Below, in pieces: positions 1 to 5,950 of a DNA stretch of 6,076 nucleotides (its first letter is position 1; each line of letters begins with the position of its first letter). Source of the stretch: an uncultured Thermoleophilia bacterium (GTDB lineage: Bacteria; Actinomycetota; Thermoleophilia; UBA2241); assembly GCA_903921965.1 (NCBI GenBank), contig CAIXSE010000575.1:1-6076 (forward strand), written 5' to 3'. Under the pieces are notes generated by a model. That model worked only from the letters and a program-made list of their open reading frames with translations, searched no databases and was not told the DNA's origin. Made by a program: the position numbers and the translations under genes.

Positions 1-55
1 CGCCGACCGCGACGCCTCAGGCGCCGGCCCGGCCGGGCAGCGCCCGGAGCGGCCG

Positions 56-1000
56 GTGCCGCCACCGGAAGTCCCCGGCGGGACGCCCGAGGCGGCCACG
101 CCGGCGGTCGCGGCGCCGCTCGGCGTGCCCCCGTCCGGCACGGGTGCCGCCGATCAGGCGCCCCTCCCGCCGCCGGCGCCGTCACCCGCGGCCCCGCACT
201 GTACGGCGCCGCCTCCGCCACCGCCGGCGGGCACCGGCCCGCCCTGGACCGGGCCTGCCTCACCCGGGCCGCTCCCGCCGGACCCGGACGACCCGCGGAC
301 GCCCGAGACGCGCGGCCCGCTGCGCCGCAGGGCGGCCTGGGGCTGGGGCTACGGGCTGGCCGGGCTGGCCGTCGGCTTCGGGCCGGAGGTGCTCCTCTAC
401 GCGGCGTCTCTCGGCGTCGCCGCCTCGAGCTCGGCCGGAGCGAAGGTCACAAGCGGTTCGGCGATAGCCCTCGTCGTCGTCTCGCTGGTCGTCTACGGCT
501 GGCAGACCGCGGCCGCCTGGTTCTTCTCGGTGCGGATCGCCGGGCGCAGGCTGTCGGCGTGGGGGTTCCGTCTGCCCACGCGGGCCTACTTCTGGACCAT
601 CCCCCTGGCGCTCGCCTTCGTGTACGTCGTGAGCTTCTACTACGACTACAAGGTGCGCCCCAAGCCGCAGGACATCATCGGCGAGTTCCCGCACAGCGGC
701 CTCGGCATCGCGCTGTTCGTCATCCTCGCCGTGATCATGGCGCCGCTCTTCGAGGAGGTCTTCTTCCGCGGCTTCCTCTTCCGCGCCTTCGCTTCGTCGT
801 GGGGCTGGGTGCCCGGCGCCATCGTCTCCGCGAGCGTGTTCGGCATCGCCCACGCCCAGATCGACGTCTTCGTCCCGCTGTTCGCCCTCGGCCTGATGCT
901 CGCGTGGGTCTACAAGCGCACCGGGTCGCTGTGGACGAGCATCTCGCTGCACGCGCTGTTCAACGGGATCTCGGTGGTGGCGTGGGCCCTCACCGGCTGA
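56..1000 (+). CDS. CPBP family intramembrane metalloprotease (Abi/Rce1-like), Pro-rich N-terminus, possibly 5'-partial
   Basis: This is a polytopic membrane protein of the CPBP (CAAX protease and bacteriocin-processing) family, 314 residues from GTG 56. The three family motifs are intact: EEVFFRG at 233-239 (EExxxR), FGIAH at 262-266 (FxxxH) and HALFN at 299-303 (HxxxN). These supply the Glu and His residues expected for intramembrane metal-dependent proteolysis. Residues 1-90 are low-complexity Pro/Ala/Gly and probably cytosolic. A basic patch (RRRAAW, 90-95) leads into about six to eight hydrophobic segments, near 96-124, 134-160, 178-196, 214-232, 250-266, 270-286 and 294-312. GTG 56 is preceded by GGAG at 46-49 and is the only start codon in this frame inside the window. 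The frame is open to base 2, however, so the true start may lie further left. Substrate unknown. In Actinobacteria such proteins occur as orphan membrane proteases, and bacterial members have been linked to bacteriocin immunity or processing. Family assignment is secure; the biological role is not. Confidence 0.9.
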   Translation: MPPPEVPGGTPEAATPAVAAPLGVPPSGTGAADQAPLPPPAPSPAAPHCTAPPPPPPAGTGPPWTGPASPGPLPPDPDDPRTPETRGPLRRRAAWGWGYGLAGLAVGFGPEVLLYAASLGVAASSSAGAKVTSGSAIALVVVSLVVYGWQTAAAWFFSVRIAGRRLSAWGFRLPTRAYFWTIPLALAFVYVVSFYYDYKVRPKPQDIIGEFPHSGLGIALFVILAVIMAPLFEEVFFRGFLFRAFASSWGWVPGAIVSASVFGIAHAQIDVFVPLFALGLMLAWVYKRTGSLWTSISLHALFNGISVVAWALTG

Positions 1001-1007
1001 CGCCGGT
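992..1007. terminator. Short perfect hairpin over the CPBP stop codon, weak terminator candidate
   Basis: ACCGGC (992-997), loop TGAC, GCCGGT (1002-1007) form a perfect 6-bp stem with a 4-nt loop that contains the TGA stop of the CPBP gene. It sits in the 19-nt gap between two convergent genes, so it could act for both strands. No T-run follows on either strand, so intrinsic termination is doubtful. Confidence 0.3.
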
Positions 1008-1019
1008 ACGGCCGCAACC

Positions 1020-1841
1020 TCAGCCCAGCAGGGTCGGCTTGCGCAGTTCCCGGCAGCGACAGTCGTCGTCGTGCGGGAGCGCGGCGAGCGCCCTGAGCAG
1101 GATGCGGCCCATGAGACCGGCGTCGTCGCGGAACATGGTGGCGAGCACCTCGTGCTCCCACTCCCGCACGACGCCCTCCCCGTAGTTGACGACGAGGTAG
1201 ATGCCTGCGTAGCAGGCGCCGATGTCGCGGGCCAGCCACACCTCCGGGCAGAAGCTCTGACCGACGACGTCGCCGAGCGTCTGCAGGTGCCTGATCTCGG
1301 CCGGCGATTCGAACCGCGGCCCCTCCGTGACGACGTACGTGCCGCGGGTGAAGAGGCGGCGCGACGGCGCCAGCTCGCGCGCCGCCTCGAGCAGGGCCTC
1401 GCGACCGGTCTCGCAGACAGGGTCGCGCATGATCAGCAGGTGGCCGCCGGCGACGACCCCGTAGCGGTCGCGGTCGGTGGTCTGGTCGACGAAGTCGTCG
1501 ACCACGATGAGGTCGCCGGGATCCAGCAGGTGGTTGAGGCTGCCGACGCCGGCGTCGGAGAGGATGCGCCTGACGCCGGCCCGGTGCAGGACGCTGAAGA
1601 CCTGACGCGACGCGCGTCCGCGAGAGACTCCGCGGCGCCAGCCGTGCATGCGCACGTGGAGAGCGCGACGCCCGCCGACCTCGAGCAGCGCGAAGGGCGG
1701 ACTCTCACCCCACGGCGTCTCGAACACCAGGCCGTCGTCGACGAGACGGGCGTCGGGATGCAGGCCGCCCGGGAGCTCCGCGGCCAGCGAACCGGAACCG
1801 CCGATGAGGGCGAGCGCCGCCTCGGGGACCTGTACGGCCAC
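1020..1841 (-). CDS. Purine nucleoside phosphorylase / methylthioadenosine (or methylthioinosine) phosphorylase family protein
   Basis: A 273-residue protein of the PNP/MTAP (PNP_UDP_1) family, normal in length for the group. These enzymes split purine nucleosides or methylthio-nucleosides with phosphate in cytosolic salvage. Seen motifs: GGSG at 14-17 (phosphate loop), TPWGE 42-46, RMHG 64-67 (cf. RHG), VGSLNHLLDPGD 99-110, DDFVDQT 115-121, EGPRFESPAEIR 173-184, PEVWLARDIGACYA 199-212 and VVNYGEG 217-223. A CxC pair (C261, C263) lies near the C-terminus, as in some archaeal MTAP/PNP enzymes. N219 falls where MTAP has Asp, which hints at a 6-oxopurine substrate (inosine, guanosine or methylthioinosine); this is inference. 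Odd points: the PP-x-x-x-NYRAN segment usual after RHG is absent (SRGRASRQVFS, 73-83), and the usual Met after the VVG strand is Q195. GTG 1841 was chosen because it follows the upstream stop by 2 nt, with GGCGGGG 8 nt before it. The frame continues far upstream, but only as a shadow of the LytM-like gene. Confidence 0.82.
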   Translation of the reverse strand: MAVQVPEAALALIGGSGSLAAELPGGLHPDARLVDDGLVFETPWGESPPFALLEVGGRRALHVRMHGWRRGVSRGRASRQVFSVLHRAGVRRILSDAGVGSLNHLLDPGDLIVVDDFVDQTTDRDRYGVVAGGHLLIMRDPVCETGREALLEAARELAPSRRLFTRGTYVVTEGPRFESPAEIRHLQTLGDVVGQSFCPEVWLARDIGACYAGIYLVVNYGEGVVREWEHEVLATMFRDDAGLMGRILLRALAALPHDDDCRCRELRKPTLLG

Positions 1842-1843
1842 CG

Positions 1844-2629
1844 TCAGTACCCCGCCAGCTCGGGCGTGACGCGAAGGGTCATGAGCTGCACGTGGTCGCC
1901 CGTGTCCGACGTGTAGCGGCTGAGCGCCTGGTCGAGCTGGGGCGGAAGACCACGGACCTCGCCGAGCACGGTCTCGCCGCGGCCCACCACGTCGCCCAGG
2001 GCGACCTGGGGCCGGACGATGTGCGTCACGACGAGCAGCAGCGACGGGTCTCGCGCCAGCTGGATGTCGATCTCGACGTCGGCGTAGCGGCCCAGGATGC
2101 GGTACTGCTTGATGCCCGTCACCTTGCCGTCGACGGGGCTGACCACCGTCGCGCCGGGCACCGCCCCGATGTCGAGCCCGGACGTGGTCGGCGACGTCTG
2201 CGTCCCGGTCCCGTCCATGAGGTAGTACTGCACGGCCCCTCCGCCGCCGAAGACGTCGGCGACCGCTTGCCCCAGGCCTCCGCCGCTCAGCCGCTCCCCC
2301 GCCGGCGAGAACGGTACGGTGCCCTCGTAGTCGACCGGATGATACGCGACGGCGGTGGTCATGTCGCGAGCCACCGGCAACACCACGTCGACCCCCTCGA
2401 CGCTGGCCACGACGACCTGGCCGGCGTCTCCGGCGCTCGGGTCGGCCGCGGGCAGGCCCGCACTCTGAGGGACCTTGCCCGGAGTCTGGCCGGGGATGGC
2501 GTACGCGGCCCACACCGCAAGCACGACGAGGGTGACGGCGGCGGCCAGCGCGACGAGGCGCCGGCGCAAGATCTGGTTCCGGCGGCGGGACGGACCGGCC
2601 CGCCGGCGGCCTTCCGGACCGGTGCTCAT
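1844..2629 (-). CDS. Membrane-anchored degenerate LytM/M23-like (peptidase-fold) protein
   Basis: A 261-residue protein from ATG 2629. A basic N-terminus (RRRNQILRRR, 15-24) is followed by one membrane helix (about 25-45, ending AAYAIPG), so the rest should lie outside the membrane. Residues about 90-255 resemble a variant M23/LytM fold known in Actinobacteria: AYHPVD (95-100), VQYYLMDGTG (133-142), TSGLDIG (149-155), VVSPVDGKV (162-170), VVTHIV (200-205) and TGDHVQL (243-249). In active M23 enzymes the zinc ligands are H-x3-D and the first or second His of a C-terminal HxH. Here the first His is replaced within TTSGLD; D153, H203 and H246 remain, and the last position of HxH is Q248. It is therefore likely non-catalytic and may act as a peptidoglycan-binding or regulatory protein (inference). 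An in-frame ATG at 2752 would add 41 residues ahead of the basic region; I prefer 2629 because a promoter lies just upstream of it. It overlaps nothing and is followed after 2 nt by the phosphorylase gene, probably one operon. Confidence 0.75.
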   Translation of the reverse strand: MSTGPEGRRRAGPSRRRNQILRRRLVALAAAVTLVVLAVWAAYAIPGQTPGKVPQSAGLPAADPSAGDAGQVVVASVEGVDVVLPVARDMTTAVAYHPVDYEGTVPFSPAGERLSGGGLGQAVADVFGGGGAVQYYLMDGTGTQTSPTTSGLDIGAVPGATVVSPVDGKVTGIKQYRILGRYADVEIDIQLARDPSLLLVVTHIVRPQVALGDVVGRGETVLGEVRGLPPQLDQALSRYTSDTGDHVQLMTLRVTPELAGY

Positions 2630-2638
2630 GACTCCAGC

Positions 2639-2667
2639 AACGTACACGCGCCGCCCGGCAGCCGCAA
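2639..2667 (-). promoter_or_regulatory. Sigma70-type promoter for the LytM-like gene/phosphorylase unit (near-leaderless)
   Basis: On the minus strand, TTGCGG (2667-2662) is separated by exactly 17 nt from TACGTT (2644-2639), a TANNNT-type -10. With six bases to the start point, transcription would begin near 2632, only about 3 nt before ATG 2629. This fits the poor position of the GGAG sequence, which sits only 2 nt from the ATG. Predicted from sequence only. Confidence 0.45.
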
Positions 2668-2779
2668 GCCGAAGAGCCGGGACGGACCCGCCGCGAGCCT
2701 GGAGACAGCTGTTGCCACGTCTGGCGATGGATGCGCCGAACGAATCGCTCAACCTTCTGGCGGTCCCGCCGATACCGCA

Positions 2780-2815
2780 ACTAGACGGATATCCCAGATG
2801 GAGCGTTCGTCTAGT
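2780..2815 (+). promoter_or_regulatory. Inverted repeat / stem-loop in the leader of the CAP gene
   Basis: ACTAGACG (2780-2787) is the exact reverse complement of CGTCTAGT (2808-2815). As RNA the stem can extend inward by G-U, A-U and U-G pairs to 11 bp, with a 14-nt loop (2791-2804). It lies 34 nt before the CAP start codon, on the plus-strand leader side. It could be an operator for a dimeric regulator or a leader RNA hairpin. It matches no riboswitch class I know. Confidence 0.5.
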
Positions 2816-2833
2816 AAGTCAACACCACTGCTG

Positions 2834-2849
2834 GGCTCGGAGGTGAGCC
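2834..2849 (+). promoter_or_regulatory. Strong ribosome binding site presented in a small hairpin loop
   Basis: The Shine-Dalgarno GGAGG (2839-2843) is 6 nt before ATG 2850 and fixes that start. It lies in the loop of a 5-bp stem, GGCTC (2834-2838) with GAGCC (2845-2849), which abuts the ATG. CACC at 2823-2826 could alternatively pair with GGTG (2842-2845) and cover part of the site. Confidence 0.6.
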
Positions 2850-3377
2850 ATGAAGTCTCGTCGAGGCACGCTCGCGCTGCTGGTAGCGCTCGCAGCCCTC
2901 CTCCTTGCGGCACTCGCCGCCCCCGCCCTCGGAGCCACGCAGCTCAATCCGTACGAGCAGCAACTGGTCAAGTACGTGAACCAGGCGCGTGCCGAGCAGG
3001 GCCTCCCCAAGCTGAAGGTACACGCGGCCCTCGTCGGCGCCGCCCGCGCCCACGCCGCAGACATGGGCGCCCAGAAGTACTTCGCGCACGACTCTCTGGA
3101 CGGCTCCTCGTTCGCCGACCGCATGATCGCCGCCGGGTACAGCCGCGAGGGGTACAGCAGCTGGCGGGCCGGCGAGAACATCGCCTGGGGCTCCGGCCTC
3201 TACTCCGCCCCCTCGCTCATCGTCGCGCAGTGGATGGACTCCCCCGCACACCGTGCCGTCATCCTCACCAAGTCGTTCAAGGAGATCGGCGTCGGTGCGG
3301 TCAGCACCGAAGGCTACGGCTCGGTCGACGGGCTCGTGTGGTTCTTCACCATCGACCTGGGGGGCCGCTCCAAGTAA
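2850..3377 (+). CDS. Secreted CAP-domain (SCP/PR1, YkwD-like) protein
   Basis: A 175-residue exported protein. Residues 1-29 are a classic Sec signal peptide: KSRR, a long Leu/Ala core, and a likely cut at ALGA-TQ. The rest is a single compact CAP domain of the bacterial YkwD type. It shows LVKYVNQARAEQGLPKL (39-55), ARAHAADM (65-72), YFAHDSLDGSSFADR (77-91), GENIAWG (108-114), QWMDSPAHR (127-135) and KEIGVG (144-149). H80, E109, E145 and H134 are candidates for the conserved His/Glu cavity residues. The usual HRxNIL reads HRAVIL, so the Asn is lost, and the domain ends in WFFTIDLGG rather than the common Tyr/Trp-Thr-Gln-x-Phe. Bacterial CAP proteins are extracellular and mostly of unknown activity; proteolytic, lipid-binding or cell-wall roles have been proposed. 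An excellent ribosome binding site fixes the start, and a terminator follows 24 nt after the stop, so it appears to be a single-gene transcript divergent from the LytM-like unit. Confidence 0.93.
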   Translation: MKSRRGTLALLVALAALLLAALAAPALGATQLNPYEQQLVKYVNQARAEQGLPKLKVHAALVGAARAHAADMGAQKYFAHDSLDGSSFADRMIAAGYSREGYSSWRAGENIAWGSGLYSAPSLIVAQWMDSPAHRAVILTKSFKEIGVGAVSTEGYGSVDGLVWFFTIDLGGRSK

Positions 3378-3401
3378 GCGGCGCTGCAGCCCGACCTCCC
3401 G

Positions 3402-3423
3402 AAGGGGCGCTCCGGCGCCCCTT
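3402..3423 (+). terminator. Intrinsic terminator of the CAP gene
   Basis: AAGGGGCGC (3402-3410), loop TCCG, GCGCCCCTT (3415-3423) form a perfect 9-bp stem closed by a UNCG-type tetraloop, 24 nt after the CAP stop codon. The tail (CTTGCG) has only a short T content, which is usual in high-GC actinobacteria. Confidence 0.8.
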
Positions 3424-3508
3424 CTTGCGTACGGGCACGGGCGGCAGCTCCGCGCCGCCTGTGCGGCCCGCGGCGCGGCGCGTCACCGCCGCCGTCCGGG
3501 CGGTCGAG

Positions 3509-3520
3509 TAGGATGGCCGC
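3509..3520 (+). promoter_or_regulatory. -10 element placed for leaderless transcription of the helicase gene (or Shine-Dalgarno)
   Basis: TAGGAT (3509-3514) fits the actinobacterial -10 consensus TANNNT. Six bases follow, so the predicted transcription start is base 3521, the G of the GTG start codon. No good -35 is visible. The same bases contain AGGA (3510-3513), 7 nt before the GTG, which could instead serve as a Shine-Dalgarno, so the two readings compete. TAG 3509-3511 is also the in-frame stop that rules out any earlier start. Confidence 0.4.
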
Positions 3521-5917
3521 GTGAGCTCGGAGCGCGACACGCAGGGAGGCACGGCGCAGGTCCGGCGCCGCCTCGACGCCCTGTTCCGCGAAGGCGGCCA
3601 CGAGCAGGTGGCGGCCGTCGCCCACGAGGCGGCGCGCGCCGGGCGCGCGGCCGCACTCCCCGAGCGCCTGCCCGCCGCGCTGCGCGAAGCGCTCGCCGCC
3701 GGCGGCGTCGGCGAACTCTACGGCCACCAGCGCGCCGCTTTCGACCTCCTCGCCGGCGGCCACAACGTCGTGGTCAGCACCGGTACGGCGAGCGGCAAGA
3801 GCCTCTGCTACCAGCTCGCCGTCCTGGAGGCGTACGCGCACGACCCGCAGAGCCGCGCGCTGCTGCTCTTCCCCACCAAGGCGCTCGCGCAGGACCAGGC
3901 GCGCAAACTGGCGGCCCTGCGCCTCGACCGCGCACCTGCGGGGGCCGGCCTGCGGCCGGCGGTGCCGGCGATCTACGACGGCGACACGCCCACGGACGTG
4001 CGCGCCGGGATCCGGCGCACCGCCACCATCCTGTTGAGCAACCCGGACATGCTCCACCTGGGCATCCTGCCCGGCCACGAGCGCTGGGCCGAGTTCCTCC
4101 ACCACCTGCGCTTCGTCGTCCTGGACGAGGCCCACGTATACCGAGGCGTCTTCGGCAGCCACGTCGCCCAGGTCGTCCGCCGCCTCCGCCGCCTGTGTGC
4201 CCACTACGGAGGCGACCCGCTCTTCGTGCTCACCTCCGCCACCATCGCCGAGCCGCAGGCGTTCGCGGAGCGGCTCGTCGGCCTGCCGTTCGTGGCCGTG
4301 GACGAGGACCAGGCACCGCGGCCGGAGCGCACGATCGTCTTCTGGAACCCCCCGCTGGAGGACCCGGCCGCCGGCACGCGCCGCAGTGCGCTCGCCGAGG
4401 CCGGCTACGTGACCGCCGAGAGCGTGCTCGCCGGCGCCCGCGTCATCGCGTTCGCGCCCACGCGCAAGGCGGCGGAACTCGTCTACGGGCACGTCCGCCG
4501 CCGTCTCGACGACCGCGATCCCGGTGGCGCCGCGGACCGCGTGCAGCCCTACCGTGCCGGCTACACGCCGCAACAGCGCCGCGACATCGAGCGCCGCCTT
4601 TTCGCGCACGAGCTCGACGCCGTGGTGGCGACCCAGGCTCTCGAGCTGGGCATCGACGTGGGCAGCCTGGACGTCTCGCTGGTCACCGGGTTCCCCGGTA
4701 CCGTGACCAGCCTGCGCCAGCGCTGGGGCAGGGCCGGCCGCAGGGGGCACGGCTGGGCCGTGCTCGTGGCCGGCCAGGACGCCCTCGACCAGTACTTCAT
4801 GCGCGAGCCGGAGCTGCTGCTCTCGCGCCGCGTCGAAGAGGCGATCATCGACCTCCACAACCCGCAGATCTCGGCGCGCCACCTGGAGGCGGCCGCCTAC
4901 GAGCTGCCGCTCACGCCGGCGGACGAGACCTGGTACGGGGAGCAGGGCATGTTCCAGGCGCAACGCCTCGCCGATGCCGGCCGCCTGCGCCGCCGGGCGG
5001 ACGGGCTCGTGTGGAGCCTGCCGCACTCCCCCACGGCCGAGACCAGTCTGCGCACCGCCGGCAACGATATGTTCGTCATCGTGGAGCGGCGGAGCGGGGA
5101 GCTCATCGGCACCGTGGAGCGCGAGCGCGTGTTCCGCTTCTCCCACCCGGGAGCGGTCTACCTGCACCTCGGGCGCACCTACCTGGTCACCCACCTCGAC
5201 CTCGACGGGCGCACCGTCCTGGTCGAGGACTTCGACGGCACCTACTACACGCAGGCCAAAGTCGACAAGAACGTGCTCGTGGCCGGGCAGAGCGACCTGC
5301 GCGCCCTGCCCGGGGCGCCGCTGTTCTTCGGGGAGATCCAGGTCACCGAACAGGTCATCGCCTACCAGAGGCGCGACCTCACCGACCAGCACGTCATCGA
5401 CACCACGAGCCTCGACCTGCCCGAGCAGACGTTCACGACGCAGGCGTTCTGGATCGCGGTGCCGGCGGCGTCGCTCGACGCCGCCCTGGGCCCGCTCGCC
5501 GGGCCCGGCGGCGCGCCGGAGCCGGGCGACGCGACCCCGGCCGGGCCCGACGCCGTCGCGCCCGGAGCGCTGCACGCCGCCGAGCACGCCCTCATCGCAC
5601 TCCTGCCGCTGTACGCCATGTGCGACCGCTGGGACATCGGCGGCCTCAGCACCCCGTGGCACTGGCAGACCGACACGGCCAGCATCTTCGTCTACGACGG
5701 GTACCCCGGCGGTATCGGGCTATCGAAGCGCGGGTACGAGGCCTTCGAGGGCCTCGCGTCCGACGCGGCGACGCTGGTCGCGCGCTGCCCCTGCCGGAGC
5801 GGGTGCCCGAGCTGCGTGCAGAGCCCGAAGTGCGGCAACCTCAACGAGCCGCTCCACAAGGCCGGCGCGGTCGCGCTGCTGCGGACGGTGCTGGGACAGC
5901 CGCCGCACCGCTCCTGA
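3521..5917 (+). CDS. DEAH-type superfamily 2 helicase with C-terminal DUF1998 (MrfA/YprA-like)
   Basis: A 798-residue ATP-dependent helicase. N-terminal helicase core: Q-motif-like LYGHQ (about 67-71), Walker A STGTASGKS (86-94), LLFPTKALAQDQ (motif Ia), DEAH 202-205, SAT 239-241. Second RecA lobe: VIAFAPTRKAAELVY (motif IV), ATQALELGIDVG (motif V) and QRWGRAGR 400-407 (motif VI, arginine finger). All catalytic motifs are intact. The C-terminal DUF1998 module starts near HAAEH (685-689) and carries the cysteine cluster C756, C758, C762, C765, C771 (pattern CPCRSGCPSCVQSPKC), presumably binding metal. A Gly/Pro/Ala linker (657-684) precedes it. The architecture matches Bacillus MrfA (YprA, mitomycin repair, about 750 residues), related to Hrq1/SftH helicases. 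A role in DNA damage repair is therefore likely but inferred. The MrfB-type nuclease partner is not in the window. GTG 3521 is the first start after an in-frame stop at 3509. The gene stands alone behind the CAP terminator. Confidence 0.93.
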   Translation: MSSERDTQGGTAQVRRRLDALFREGGHEQVAAVAHEAARAGRAAALPERLPAALREALAAGGVGELYGHQRAAFDLLAGGHNVVVSTGTASGKSLCYQLAVLEAYAHDPQSRALLLFPTKALAQDQARKLAALRLDRAPAGAGLRPAVPAIYDGDTPTDVRAGIRRTATILLSNPDMLHLGILPGHERWAEFLHHLRFVVLDEAHVYRGVFGSHVAQVVRRLRRLCAHYGGDPLFVLTSATIAEPQAFAERLVGLPFVAVDEDQAPRPERTIVFWNPPLEDPAAGTRRSALAEAGYVTAESVLAGARVIAFAPTRKAAELVYGHVRRRLDDRDPGGAADRVQPYRAGYTPQQRRDIERRLFAHELDAVVATQALELGIDVGSLDVSLVTGFPGTVTSLRQRWGRAGRRGHGWAVLVAGQDALDQYFMREPELLLSRRVEEAIIDLHNPQISARHLEAAAYELPLTPADETWYGEQGMFQAQRLADAGRLRRRADGLVWSLPHSPTAETSLRTAGNDMFVIVERRSGELIGTVERERVFRFSHPGAVYLHLGRTYLVTHLDLDGRTVLVEDFDGTYYTQAKVDKNVLVAGQSDLRALPGAPLFFGEIQVTEQVIAYQRRDLTDQHVIDTTSLDLPEQTFTTQAFWIAVPAASLDAALGPLAGPGGAPEPGDATPAGPDAVAPGALHAAEHALIALLPLYAMCDRWDIGGLSTPWHWQTDTASIFVYDGYPGGIGLSKRGYEAFEGLASDAATLVARCPCRSGCPSCVQSPKCGNLNEPLHKAGAVALLRTVLGQPPHRS

Positions 5918-5950
5918 GCGGGCTGCCCGGGGGCCGTCAGGCCGGCCCGC
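5918..5950. terminator. GC-rich hairpin between convergent genes, weak terminator candidate
   Basis: GCGGGC (5918-5923) pairs with GCCCGC (5945-5950), and an inner GGCC (5932-5935) with GGCC (5940-5943). The structure begins right after the helicase stop and runs a few codons into the end of the facing gene. No T-run follows, so it is only a candidate bidirectional terminator. Confidence 0.25.

Larger units (their letters stand above)
2630..2849. other. Divergent intergenic region
   Basis: This 220-bp gap separates the divergent LytM-like and CAP genes. Its right half (about 2740-2830) is visibly richer in A and T than its surroundings. It contains the minus-strand promoter (2639-2667), an 8-bp palindrome ACAGCTGT (2705-2712), a GGCGG-TC-CCGCC palindrome (2759-2770), a long inverted repeat (2780-2815) and the ribosome binding site hairpin (2834-2849). 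I could not find a convincing -35/-10 pair for the CAP gene. No small coding region is supported. Confidence 0.6.

Noticed and set aside
1842..2780. Upstream extension of the phosphorylase frame to a 586-residue protein
   Set aside because: The extra residues are Arg/Gly/Pro-rich and lie entirely over the LytM-like gene in another frame; typical shadow coding in high-GC DNA. The recognisable phosphorylase starts at GTG 1841.
2630..2849. c-di-AMP (ydaO-type) or c-di-GMP riboswitch before a cell wall-related gene
   Set aside because: The context is suggestive for actinobacteria, but I could not find the conserved ydaO blocks (GGGUGAA-like, GUCAGCU-like) or the GEMM core.
1892..3511. 539-residue plus-strand open frame
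   Set aside because: It runs antisense through the LytM-like gene, across the divergent promoter region and over the CAP gene; composition is Arg/His/Pro-rich without domains.
3631..3650. GCGCGC-rich palindromic stretch
   Set aside because: Codes for an Ala/Arg-rich segment of the helicase N-terminus; expected by chance at this base composition.
3944..3960. Perfect 7-bp hairpin GCCGGCC-TGC-GGCCGGC
   Set aside because: It lies inside the helicase coding region and is explained by GC-rich codons for Gly-Leu-Arg-Pro-Ala; no T-run.
3314..5662. 782-residue minus-strand open frame
   Set aside because: Antisense shadow of the helicase, Gly/Val/Glu/Arg-rich, no recognisable motif or start signal.
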